A stretch of 64,000 bases of DNA, from assembly GCA_013399855.1 (NCBI GenBank), contig VXAY01004988.1, positions 1 through 64,000 of the forward strand, in the 5' to 3' direction. The position numbers and the translations under genes are program-made. Each line of letters begins with the position of its first letter. Position 1 is the stretch's first letter. The notes under the pieces are model-generated. The model was not told the origin of the DNA. It ran no database searches and was given only the letters and a program-made list of their open reading frames with translations. Positions 49,079 through 60,018 of this stretch are shown in pieces. Origin of the DNA: Oxyruncus cristatus. Lineage: Eukaryota > Chordata > Aves > Passeriformes > Cotingidae.

Positions 49079-52000
49079 CATGGCTGAGATGAAGTTTTGT
49101 AATTATGAGGAAAACACTCTTAATCCAAAATGCAGTTTTCTGTTAAAAAAAAAAAAAAAACACAAAAAAACCCCAAAACAACTTGGAATTTGAAATGAAA
49201 TTTTTAATAGATATATTAAACATTGTTTAATACAACAGTCTAGACATCGCATTTATAACTCTGAATTTTCTGAGCTACTGGAATTCAAAACCTAAATGCA
49301 AATATCATGAGACCATCACGAAACTGATTCTGAATTGGTTGTAAACAGATCTGGTGTAAAAAACTTTTGTTCTCCTTATTGACTTCGACAGAAGAGCCTC
49401 TGAAACCAAATGTAAGGCTCACAAATCAGGGCAAGGGATGGTTTCTATCATCTCATTTACCCCAGAGATTGAATATGGTGTGAATCTTTCTGCAAAACTA
49501 CAACCATAAACTAATGCAATGTTTGCCTCTCACATCACATCATCCCAGCAAACATCTGCTAACCACAGTCTGAAACCCTAAACAACACATGGTTTAGTCC
49601 TGAGTCCCCTTTTAGCAGTGTGCCATAACTTAGATGAATTACTTCCATCCATCTGTATCTGCAATTAAAGGATCTGTCCTACAGTAGTGTGGAAAATTAT
49701 TCTAAACAAAAAAAAGTATTCATTTGGGATAAAATGGTGTCACACAATGGCAAGACTAAATATTGATTCCACTTACATGTTCAGAATCTAACTTGAACTG
49801 TATTTTTCTGTGATAAATGTCGTGCAAAGAGAAAGGAAAAGTTCATGCTTAAATGCAGTTGTATGGCTGCAGGAGTTGGCAAAACTGATGAGCTGAATCC
49901 TGCAAGTTACGTGAGGACACCGAATTTGCCACTGTAAGAGCTCAGCTAACTTTAGGAACAGAGTTGTTGCCATTAGCAACGGGCCAGTCATTTATAGAGG
50001 GAGCGATGTTTGTCACTCAGGCTTGCTCGGAATTTTTAGTGCTTGGCTCAGTGTTGGGAAAAAAAAAAAAGAAAAAGCGGGGGGGATGCTGCTATGTTTA
50101 TTTTGTATTAGTTCTGCTCTTGTGCTGGTTGGGAACTAATGTATCGTGCATTGCAAAATGCAGTTTGAAGAGAGTCACACACCTGGATTTGCTATTGAAT
50201 ATATTTACTTTGCCAGAGTTCTATTTCAGAGCTTTTGAGGGGGGTTTGCTTTGATTCTGCACTGTCTTGTACAGGCTTTTCTACTCTTCTCCCTGTAAAG
50301 CCTCAGAAAGTTATTTTGTAATCCCTTACATACAGATATGGAAATTTTTGTGTGAATAATAGTATAATTTTTTTCAACTTATTTTGACAATGCATACCTC
50401 TTTCTCCTTTTTTTTTTTTAATTTTTTTTAATAATATTATCCTCATCTCCTGCTTTTGCATTTGCTAAATCAACTGAAATGTGATCCTTCCTCTCCTTTT
50501 GTATTTTCCACCTGTATCATCAAGGTAACCTTGATCACTGGGCCTGTTCTCTGGGTGCAATTGTCTCCTTATCATCCCATCATATAATTTTCTATGGATC
50601 TCAGCAAGTTTATTAGCAGGTCCCATCTTGATTATTGCAATGTTTTCCCCCACCTATTACCTGACATCATAGATCTGTCCACTGAGACAAATACATTCAG
50701 GTACAGCTAGAATAATAATGAAATATAGTCTGAGATATAACAAGAATTTGCTTTCTTTGCTTTAGTAAAACAGTGTCTTTCTGTAAAACTTGGTCTATAA
50801 AACCAGAAACGGTTAAAAAAACCTGGCAAGAAGTTAAACAGCAGTCTTTACACTGAAATTAATAAACAGACAATGACAGCATTCACTTTGAAACAAAAAC
50901 CTCTCCAGCCACCGAAGCAATGAATTTCCAAAAAAGTCCCACAGCAGACATATTTGATTTAAAAATGTAAATATTTCAAGAGGAAGCTTCGTGTACTTAT
51001 TAACAAGATTATGTAGTAACATTATATGTGAGTGGATCCAGAGACATTCATTACACAATGATTTCTCTTCAGTAATGTCTGCAGGATAATCTCACGCTTG
51101 AGGACTAAACTTAATATGAGTCTCTTGTACATTGTTCCCTTGTCATTTGCTTGTCTGTCTTACAACTCAGTGCTGTAAAATAAGTCAACTGCATAGCTGC
51201 TGATACAAGAAAATCTGAGCACATAATTCTCTGCATAATTGGGATGTGCAGTTCCTTACTCCATGGTCCAGAAGAAACATATAATAGTACTAGCACTGAA
51301 ATCTTTAGGGAAGTATAAATGAGAGTGGGCAGTTTTAGCACAGAGAGAACAATTAAGAGCTGAATACTGATAAATTCTCTTTTAATTTGAAATTTTATAA
51401 TTATACAACATCATTCTTGGCAGTATTGTGGGTTTTTTTGACAATATGATATACAACTCAAACAGAAAGAGACCTCCAGTCAGCGAAGAACAGCTCAAAA
51501 GCTGAATAATAATTACTCCAATTTTTTTAAGTAGGTGGTAGAGATAGAGAAAGGAAAGGTACACAGGAGAAGTAAGTGCCATGGAAGCTTAAGATGAGAA
51601 GTTTAATTGTCATAGCTGCACACCTGAAATAATGAGTTTAACACAGTCTGTGAGAAGGAGCTACAGATTAGGCTGACAAGGTTGATGTCTGTGATGCATC
51701 AAAGAACTTGTGAAGGGCTTTGCACGATTTACAGGGTACTGGATACACAAGATACATCTGGCATTCAGCAGGAAAGGACACACAAACTGGAAAATGCCCA
51801 AATATGACCTTGAAGTACAAGCAAAACCCATGAACTCTATAGCTGTTGGTACTACAGCCTGGAATGTGTGTGCATGCTGATTATATAGGTAGATCAATTG
51901 GCAGCTTAAAAGTGGTGTGAGAGAAGATGAAAGCCATTAGAAGACGCATGATACCTTTGTAATAAAGGGATTAAATACATATTAAAACAAGAATCATGGC

Positions 52001-52600
52001 TTAGGTTATTTAGCTTCAAGGTGGTGACAGTTTTGCCTGTTCTACTCTGTTTGATCAGTGGTGCACAATGACTACATCTGTAACTGGAAATTAAACGTCC
52101 TTGGGACTGTTATTTGGTTATTCAGTTAATCAGCAGCCATGGTATGATCCACGTCTGTGCTACTGACTTCAAGTCACTGGGAGAAGGCTCACAAACTCCC
52201 TGGATAAGAACATTCTGATAAAATAAGTATTTGTAGAACAAGATCTTCATAACAAGGAATACCTTTCAAATTACTCATACTTACAATGCTGAGTATGATG
52301 GTCTATACTAATAAACAGTGATAACCAAATCAAAAGTTGTACCTGATACATTTAGAGGGGAAGGTATATAAGACTAGCACTCTAAACTCAGAGTTGGTCC
52401 TTCAAGATCAAATGCAAAGCAAATTCCAGAAAAAATTAGTAGTTGCTATTAATTATTATGGAATAAGTGTATAAAGGCCTCACTCCTCTTCCTCCTAGCT
52501 CTGGGTGGTCAATTTACACCAGAAAGAATAAAGTTTTCACAAACCAGAGATATCTTTTTGCTGTCAGATATAAGTTCCTTTTCTAGGATGTTGCTAATCT
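49079..52600. other. Unique AT-rich sequence, no gene recognised
   Basis: About 3.5 kb without transposons. It holds one RFX X-box-like motif (49966-49980), a purine run with a G7 stretch (50060-50086) and T-runs near 50409-50430. Open frames are short. Confidence 0.5.
49966..49980. promoter_or_regulatory. RFX X-box-like motif
   Basis: GTTGCCATTAGCAAC fits the RFX-factor X-box (GTNRCC, 0-3 spacer bases, RGYAAC) at every fixed position with a 3-base spacer. RFX factors regulate many ciliary genes, usually close to transcription starts. No gene start is evident here, and about half a match per 64 kb is expected by chance. Confidence 0.3.
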
Positions 52601-53002
52601 TATAGAATCACAGAATCAGTAAGGTTGGAAAAGACCTCCAAGGTCACCCCGTCCCCCTGTTAAACCAATGCCACCAAGTTCACCACTAATCCATGTCCCC
52701 AGGTGCCGCATCCACACGCCTTTTGAACACCTCCAGGGGTGGTGATTCCAGCAATTAATAGTCTAGCCTAGACGTCTGAGCATAGAAATTTACATTTGAG
52801 TGACGTAAATTTGTGTTTATTTATTCATTTGTGTTATTTTAAAGGAGAAATAAAGAATACAGAAAAACTTGGCTTTCTCGCCCACCTGGGCACACTTGGG
52901 CTCATGTTCAGCCACTGTTGACCAGCACCCCCAAGGTCCTTTTCTACCAGGCAGGTTGTCAGCCACTCAGCCCCCAGCCTGGAGCTCTCATGGGGTTGCA
53001 TA
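52601..53002 (-). mobile_element. CR1 LINE, reverse orientation, in two pieces around an insertion
   Basis: Piece one (52601-52757) begins tatagaatcacagaatcagt and runs to ccaggggtggtgattcca, the antisense 3' end. Piece two (52871-53002) contains gctcatgttcagccactgtt, gaccagcacccccaaggtcc and gctctcatggggttgca, which match a CR1 region several hundred bases further upstream in the element. About 113 unmatched bases separate them. Both point the same way, so this is probably one insertion with an internal deletion and replacement. Confidence 0.85.
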
Positions 53003-54001
53003 CCAATTATCCAGCTTCTCCTCTGGTTTTTGACTGACAATCTGAAAATGCCAGTCTTTAAAACATTAATGCAATGTCAAGCACACTTAAGGTTAAGTAT
53101 TTAACTTACATTTAATAGAAGTCTTCCTAAATACATTTTTCTTCATTAGCTTGGGTTAAGAACAACTCCAGCATGTCTATATTTAGTAAGTTTTTGACAT
53201 AGAGGCTGTTTAGCCTCTGTATAAAAATTTCCACGTGCCTTCTATGTGTGCTCACATCTGCGTGAAAATGAAGTCACCTGAATGTGTTACCATGTGCTTT
53301 TTCCCTCTGACAGACACTGACATTATAGAGAGAAGTATATTCATATTGATTAATTTTGTATCATCAAGGGTTTATGATTCTGATCAAAACCCGTCAGAAA
53401 TATTCCCTAAATTAACTCTATTAAAAAGCAAAGTAAGAAGAACCACCTCCTTAATTTTTTGGCCTTCTTCAGCCTTATCAGCCTGATGCAGCTGGGAAAC
53501 GGGCAGACTTCTGACATGCAGATGAGCTTCCCAGTGGATAACAGATGTTTTGGGGATAGTGGTGATCTGCCTCTTTTTCAGAAGCTGCTTCAGGTGCTGT
53601 TCAGTCTCAGAACCAACAGATACTGTGGCCTTGTTGCCATAAGGTATGCATCATTGTTCCTTGAATATTTAACATGGAATGTAGGTGCTCTATAGCTGAT
53701 TGCTTGCTTTCTCTGACACCTTAGGAATTCAAAGCTACTATGAATGGAACACCTAGTCGGAAAGATCCCGGAATGGGAGATAAAAGGTGAGGTCAAGTAT
53801 TTATGAGCAACATCTGTATTAGTAACTAAAAGAGCCTTTTCTGCCCGTTCTCTGACTGTGGCAAAAATAAAGATTCATCGCATTCAGACAGCTGAATGCT
53901 CTTTCCCTCCAGAAAGGGATGATTCAGCTACAGTGAGCACTTGAGAGCACTTCTGTGTGTTTCTTTTGGGATGCTTTTTTTTGTGTGTGTGTGTGATCAA
54001 G
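53003..54001. other. Unique sequence with one exon-like segment
   Basis: About 1 kb between CR1 copies. Apart from the exon-like segment at 53473-53643 and a short (TG)n run at 53982-53994, nothing is recognised. Confidence 0.5.
53473..53643 (+). other. Exon-like segment, 171 bp (hypothetical)
   Basis: It is flanked by an acceptor-like ttaattttttggccttcttcag and a donor-like ataag|gtatgc. Only one of the three frames is open. It spans the whole segment, reads through QLGNGQTSDMQMSFPVDNRC and LPLFQKLLQVLFSLRTNRYC, and enters and leaves in the same phase. A length that is a multiple of three with equal phases is exon-like. I know no matching protein, so it stays a hypothesis. Confidence 0.22.
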
Positions 54002-54549
54002 GGAGGGATTCTCCCTTTCTACGCTGCTCTTGTGAGGCTCCACCCCGAGTGCTGCATCCAGCTCTGGATTCCCCAGCACAGGAAGGACACTGACCTGCTG
54101 GAGCAAGTCCAGAGGAGGCCATCAAGATAATTAGAGGGATGGAATACCTCTCGTATGAGGAGAGGCTGAGGGTATGGGGATTGTTCAGTCTGGAAAAGGG
54201 AAGGCTTTAAGGTGACCTAATTGTGGCCTTCCAGAATCTGAAGGGAGACGACAAGGAAGATGAGGAGGGAGTATTTACAAGGGCCTGGAGTGACAGGATT
54301 CCAAAATGAAAGAGAGCAGTTTTGGATTAGGTTTTAGGAAGAAGTTCTTTACTGTGAGGGTGGTGAGGCCATGGAACAGGTTGCCCAGAGGAGCTGTGGC
54401 TGCCCCACCCCTGGAAGTGTCCAAGACCAAGTTGGAGGGATCTCTGAGAAAACTGGTCTAGTGGAAGGTGTCCCTGACCATGGCAGGGGGTTGGAACTAA
54501 GTAGTCTTCAAGGTCCCTTCCAAACCAAACCATTCTATGATCCTATGAT
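54002..54549 (+). mobile_element. CR1 LINE 3' region, 548 bp
   Basis: A long sense copy. It starts ggagggattctccctttcta and gagtgctgcatccagctctg (the end of the ORF2 region), continues with gaggagaggctgagggtatg and ctttactgtgagggtggtga, then the standard tail and cattctatgatcctatgat. Several small deletions break the ORF2 frame. Its end lies about 140 bases upstream of the duplicated element described next. Confidence 0.96.
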
Positions 54550-54689
54550 TTGTGTTGCCTACCAGACTGTGACCACTTGTTTGGGTGACTATGAATGAGC
54601 CAAAATTATGTCAGAAAGAATACTAAAAATTAAGCAGTTTGTACAATGTGCCAATGTTTAAGACCACACTCTGGACCAGTTTAAATATT

Positions 54690-55065
54690 AATACAGACAC
54701 AGACATTAAATATTCAAGAGATAGCACTTTCGTACATTTGCCTATAATACTCATTTGCATATGCATAGGAGCCCTTTACAAGTGGATGCATGTGGAATTT
54801 AATTAATTCGTTAAGAACCATGATCCTGAACATTTACAAAATAACCTGATATTTAAAAGTGTTGATCTGTGTTGCACATTTTCTCTGAATTTGCTATGAG
54901 GATTTTAAGCCTTAGTATGGTGTGTGATATCCCTTAAAGATTAAACCATCTCAAATCAGGCATTTTCATGTAAATATCTACAAGTGAAATACTTATCTCT
55001 GATCCCTTCAGAGTCAAAGGAGATGGTTTCAAGGGTTTCTAAGGATCTAATCTGACTGCAATGGA
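54690..55065 (+). repeat. Diverged direct duplicate, copy A (with POU/octamer core)
   Basis: About 376 bases here recur in the same orientation at 57081-57458, with roughly four-fifths identity by eye and small indels. The match includes gatatttaaaagtgttgatc, tagtatggtgtgtgatatcc, aaatatctacaagtgaaata and agtcaaaggagatgg. A 41-base core (54741-54781) is identical in both. It does not resemble CR1. It may be an old local duplication of a regulatory element or two copies of an undescribed ancient repeat. Confidence 0.9.
54753..54766. promoter_or_regulatory. POU-factor-type site in copy A
   Basis: ATTTGCATATGCAT contains the octamer (ATTTGCAT, reverse of ATGCAAAT). It overlaps an 11-of-12 match to the palindromic POU dimer site ATGCATATGCAT (MORE element). 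It sits in the 41-base segment that is unchanged between the two copies of the duplication. Confidence 0.4.
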
Positions 55066-55104
55066 GCTTAGATGTCTAACTCACATGTGGGCATCTACAG
55101 ACAC

Positions 55105-55416
55105 ACCTGAAAGGAAGTTGTAGCCGGGTGGTGGTGGACTCCTCTACCTGGTAACAAGTGACAGCACAAGAGGAAATGACTTCGAGTTGCTCCAGAGGAG
55201 GTTTAGATTGGATATCAGGGAAAATTTCTTCACTGAAAGGGCTCTCAAGAGTTGGAACAGGCTGCCCAGGGCAGTGGTGGGATCACCATCCCTGGAAGTG
55301 TTCAAAAACATGTAGATGTGTTGCTTAGGCACATGGTTTAGTGGTGAGCCTGGCAGTGCTGGGTTAATGGTTGGACTCTGTGATCTTTTCTAACCTTAAT
55401 ATTTCTGTGATTCTAA
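55105..55416 (+). mobile_element. CR1 LINE 3' region
   Basis: acctgaaaggaagttgtagc, aagtgacagcacaagaggaa, ggaggtttagattggatatc, tttcttcactgaaagggctc, caggctgcccagggcagtgg, acatggtttagtggtgagcc and a terminal ttctgtgattcta. About 312 bases, sense orientation, inserted some 40 bases right of copy A. Confidence 0.96.
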
Positions 55417-57080
55417 ATAAAGGTTTCTTGTTCCACAGACTGAATCCAAACTACGATAATCTTCCAGTTGACACTAGAGAAAAAGCAATCAGTAAGGCCA
55501 GGTTAATTCGAGATTTTCTAATAGATGTCTTCTTCTACTTCCAAAAATATTTGTTCACAGAGTTGGAATGTTTTACGACAAAGTTTCTGTGTAGTCTATA
55601 GGCTGATATTGATAATTTCTAATCATACCTACATGGAAAGTGAAGGACATTTTTGATAGGTACAGATGTTTATATGCTTTTGTCTGTGCCATCCTATTGG
55701 TCTACTGGTCCTTGAGACCCAAAATAGTTTCTTGCCAGTGCAGAAGGCTTTTCTGAAATAGGTGTTGACCTGTCCTTTTTCAACACACGGATGTTCTGGC
55801 TGCTTGGCAGAGGCTATGAAACAGCCCCAGTTTGACTGTGCATTTCTGCTCCTATTAAAGGTATTTTCAGGACAATGAACATTCACAAAACATAGGAATT
55901 GATACATTTTCTTACCTCAGAGAAGAAAAGTTCTTTGATGTTCTTTGGATCCCACAGACTGAGGCAGGAAGATGGATGTGTTGTGATCACAGCAGAAGTC
56001 AATGCCAAGGTTGAAATGGTTTGTGTTTATTTATATTTTAAAGCTTTGACTAAGGAAAAAAAAACCCTCAGAGCACAGGATTTGATACCATCCACATCTC
56101 AGCTGTTGGACTGTCTTGGACTGACAACTGGTAGTGACAGAATGGGAATCACTAGGTTTTTATTTTGACACTTCTTCCACTAAATTCCACACATTTTCTA
56201 CTAGAATGCATTTTCATAAAAAAGATATTTATAATTCTGAAAGATTCCCTATTCTTAAAAATTTAACCTTGTATAAAGGGCTTTATTATTTGGGGCTTAT
56301 TAGGAAGGAAGGTGGATTTTCTTTCTTCTGCTTTAAATCTCCATCACAGATAACTTTCATTGGATTAGCAAAACCTGATTTCATCCACACAGTATTAATG
56401 GTGATTTGTTGCTACTCAGGATGGTAATTTTGTTGCTTTTTGCTTTTTTCTTTTTCAAAGAGAAGTCAAAGTAACCTATTTAGCAAAACATGGCTTTAAA
56501 AAAACTGAATAGAGAGTAAATGCCATGTAATAACATTGTTCCTCAACCACCCACTACAGACATTTAGACACATGTGTTTTAATTGATAACCTGCTTATCA
56601 GAAAGGAAGACAATGTAAGAGATAAAGTTTATGATTTTAGAAGATGCACGGAGTCAATTAAGCCTTCAAGTAAATGTAATTGTTTGATTAGTTTTTCATA
56701 AGGACCATTGCCATTGCCATTTTGTTTGGATTTGAGGTGTAGCCCATGTCTAAGCATTTAGCTCTTTTCTGTATTTTCATTCTCTTAATCTATAATTGAA
56801 ATTTTTCCATAAGAAAACATATGGTGCATGTAAAAAACCCCACCCAGCACAACAGCAGGTAGTCTTGCATTGAGAGATTTTCTTGCCACTAATGATTTGA
56901 AGGTTATTTTGTCCTTCTGCAAAGTGAAGAACCTCAGGCTTCCAAGAGATGAAAATTTACTTAGAAATTATTCTCAAATCTTTCTGGAGACAACCAACTG
57001 TATCAGTAGTAGCTGCCCTTAACAGTGAGTGGTCAAAGGGTACATCAATATCTCTGTGTATTGATAACATGGACTGAACA
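55417..57080. other. Unique sequence between the duplicate copies
   Basis: About 1.7 kb. A 63-base segment at 55439-55501 has an acceptor-like ttcttgttccacag, an open frame reading LNPNYDNLPVDTREKAISKA and a cag|gttaat donor. The frame also continues without splicing to 55601, so it is weak evidence for an exon. No transposon is recognised. Confidence 0.45.
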
Positions 57081-57458
57081 TTTAGACACAGATACTAAAT
57101 ATGCAAGTGATTTCACTTTTATCTGTTTTCCTATAATACTCATTTGCATATGCATAGGAGCCCTTTACAAAAGGATGGATGTGGAATTCAATTAATTAAT
57201 CGGGAACTGTGTTCCTGAACATTAACAAAATACCATGATATTTAGAAGTGTTGATCAGCCAGTTAGCAGGGATGAACATTTACTGTGAATTTGCAATGAG
57301 GAATCTAAGTATGGTGTGTGATACCTCTTAAAGATGAAACCATCTCAAATTAGGCGTTTTCACGTAAATATCTACATGTGAAATACTTGTCTCTGGTCCC
57401 TTGGAGTCAAAGGAGATGGCATCAAGGGATTCTAAAGATCTAGTTTGATTATAGTGGA
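57081..57458 (+). repeat. Diverged direct duplicate, copy B (with POU/octamer core)
   Basis: The second copy of the element at 54690-55065, offset 2389 at the core. The identical 41-base core is at 57130-57170. Differences elsewhere are scattered substitutions and short indels, so the duplication is old. Confidence 0.9.
57142..57155. promoter_or_regulatory. POU-factor-type site in copy B
   Basis: ATTTGCATATGCAT, identical to the site in copy A at 54753-54766. Confidence 0.4.
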
Positions 57459-57707
57459 TATTAACTTACCAAAAATTATCCACCAATTCAAGTGAAAGCT
57501 ATGTAAACAAATGTATTTGAATGTATGTGAATCAAGTACAGATCACATATAATCAGCATTTGCAAAGTAACATATCACCCTGATGTATTATTTTAGCATG
57601 TTCTTTCCATCTATGCTTTATTTATGTGACACAAACCCACTTCTGGATGGGACAGGAGGGTTAATTACATCCTGCACATGCCTATTTTTCTCTGAAAGGG
57701 AGAAATC

Positions 57708-57721
57708 ATGCAAATGAGTCA
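57708..57721 (+). promoter_or_regulatory. Overlapping octamer and AP-1 motifs
   Basis: ATGCAAAT (57708-57715) shares its last T with TGAGTCA (57715-57721), a consensus AP-1 site. It lies 250 bases right of duplicate copy B. Both motifs are short, so function is unproven. Confidence 0.25.
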
Positions 57722-58606
57722 TCAGGTCAGACTGTCAGAATCTTGACCTATATTCAAACTGTACACTAAGTGATCATCTCTGGATCTTCTTGTGTACTCA
57801 GTACCTAACCCACCAAACTCACAAGTGATACCAAATCTACGCCTAAGTGATAGGTTTTAAATGGATATACTGAAAAGAAAGTCTATTTCTTCATGTGCAG
57901 GTTTTATTTTCTCAGTTCAGAAATCTTCAAAACTGTATTATTATTCATTAGGACTAGTCAGGAAAATAACACAAAAATTAATAATATACTAGATGCTGTA
58001 GAAGTTCATGCAAAAAGCCCTCAGCCCACAGAGCTAATTATAATTCTTGGGGCCTAGAAATGAAATTTTTTAACCTTGTGTCTGTGAAGGCAATTGTATG
58101 AAGAATTAGTTAATCCCCCAGACATCAGATTTACCTGCATTATTTTAGGCACCATAGCTACTGCACAACACAGCCTGTGAGGAGAGAGAAAACACCAGGC
58201 AGACAGGTAAACACATGCATATGAGCAAATGTTATTTTTGGGTAACTCCTAAAACAAGCTGTACATTTCCTAAAATACAGACAAAACTCTCCTCTGAAAT
58301 CTCTGCAATCTACCAGAGAAAGATGAACTGATCTTGTAAGTTATTCAGTTGTTTCAGTCGTGAGGTGCAAAGATATCTGCTTTTGTGGCATGTGAGAGGC
58401 TGCAGAGTAAAAAATACCTGATGGAAAAGGTGGAATCAGACCTCACAGGACAAGTTATAAATTCCACGTTATTAATCTTCAAAATGGTGTCAAACACAAA
58501 GCCTGGAAGGAAGGCAGAGATCCAGGCTTTCAGTGCAGTGATGAGACCTTGGTGTAGTGAAGAGAGACTTAAATTTACTGTGAATTGGGGAAGTTTCTGG
58601 GATTTG

Positions 58607-58656
58607 AAGTACTCGTACTGGAAAGAAGCGAAAAGTACTCGTACTGGAAAGAAGCG
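58607..58656 (+). repeat. 26-bp tandem duplication
   Basis: aagtactcgtactggaaaga plus agcgaa, followed directly by the same sequence less its last two bases. The unit is not a multiple of three, so it changes frame inside the 106-codon open frame that covers it. Confidence 0.95.
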
Positions 58657-59974
58657 TGATGTTCAATCCAAATGTACCCACTCAAGGTCACAGAAAAATA
58701 CTTAAAGTAGGAACGGGGAAAAGCCAAAAGGCACAGAAAGTGTCCCTTGCACAGAAAGTGTACCACAGAAACAGTGCTGAAGCTGATTTTGTTCAGCCAA
58801 GCAAACTCTCTGTTCAAAAAACAATGTATGGAAAATGAAGTATTTACATTTACAGATGCTTGTAATCTTCCTCTGGTAACCAAAAAGTGTAAAAAATGAG
58901 GGTTAGGGACAACAAAAAGACCTAAAACTGAGTGACTTATGAAAAAAGTGGCACAAGTGTTTTATGTTATATTATAGTTATAAATAATGCACCTACAGAA
59001 CAATAATGTAAGTAATGTATTTATGATGCCAAACTTTGAACTGAAGTTTTCTAAACCAGGTGGGTCAGTGTGCAAAGGCAGCCAAGGGATCCAGTGAAAT
59101 GTGGCGTGTCTTATCCAGAACAACATTAAGAACTAGGCAGAGGTGTCATTTTTTTCAATGCTCAAAAAGGTAGAATTTTATTTCACCTTCCTGTTTTGAA
59201 ATAGTTGCCTAGAAGTGTGGAAACCTCTTCTTTTGCAACAAAGTGAAAGAAAAGTAACCAAGATGCTCCCATATGCTTTATATGGCTTGACTGCTTCCTG
59301 TGTCGATACCTAAAGATGAGGATAAAAGCAGATAGAAATGTGTAGAGAAGAGGGGAAGAACTCACTGTGGTTTCCTTAATGAAAGCACTCCCCCCTCATT
59401 TGCCAGTTGTCCTTTGTGTTTTTTGGCTCTCATTCTGCTGCCAGATTCCTCAAGACATGACAATGTAGGAAGAAAGGGCCTGTGTCTATCAACCTCCAAG
59501 AGCAGCCTGCTTAAAAGATTCTCCAGGTGTCATTAGCTTAAGAATGTTCCCTAAATTATACAAGAGCTGGACCAAGGACTTTGGAAATGTTCACCGAGCA
59601 AACCTTTTGTGCTTCACTGGGAGCTAAGCCCCGTATTGATTTATTCCAGAGGTGCTGAAAGCTATCAGTTCAGTTTACTGAAACAAAACATTATAGGCTG
59701 GTTTCTCTAAATAATAAGTGTATGGATACTGCTATAATGTCAGTGTGAAGCCTCAGCTTAGAATTTCTTATGCTGAATTCCAGTTCCCACTTAGAAGACT
59801 AGTTTGTGTCACAGTTTGCCTGGCGCAGACACTGAGTCTGATGTTGACAGCTAAAAATATAATATACCACAGAGAGCAATTCTCTGTTGGTAGATGCTTG
59901 AAAGCCAAAATAGGAAATGATTTCCAACTTGAGTTATTGGATTTAAGCATTGTTTCTGCAGTTTATCTCAACTT

Positions 59975-60018
59975 AAAAAAAAAACAACAAACAAACAAAC
60001 AAAAAACCCCCCAAACCC
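59975..60018 (+). repeat. A/C-rich simple repeat (CAAA)n
   Basis: aaaaaaaaaacaacaaacaaacaaac followed by a run of A and C. Low complexity. Confidence 0.9.

Noticed and set aside
58385..58705. 106-codon Lys-rich plus-strand ORF
   Set aside because: It contains a 26-bp tandem duplication that shifts the frame, has no recognised domain, and has no exon-intron evidence.
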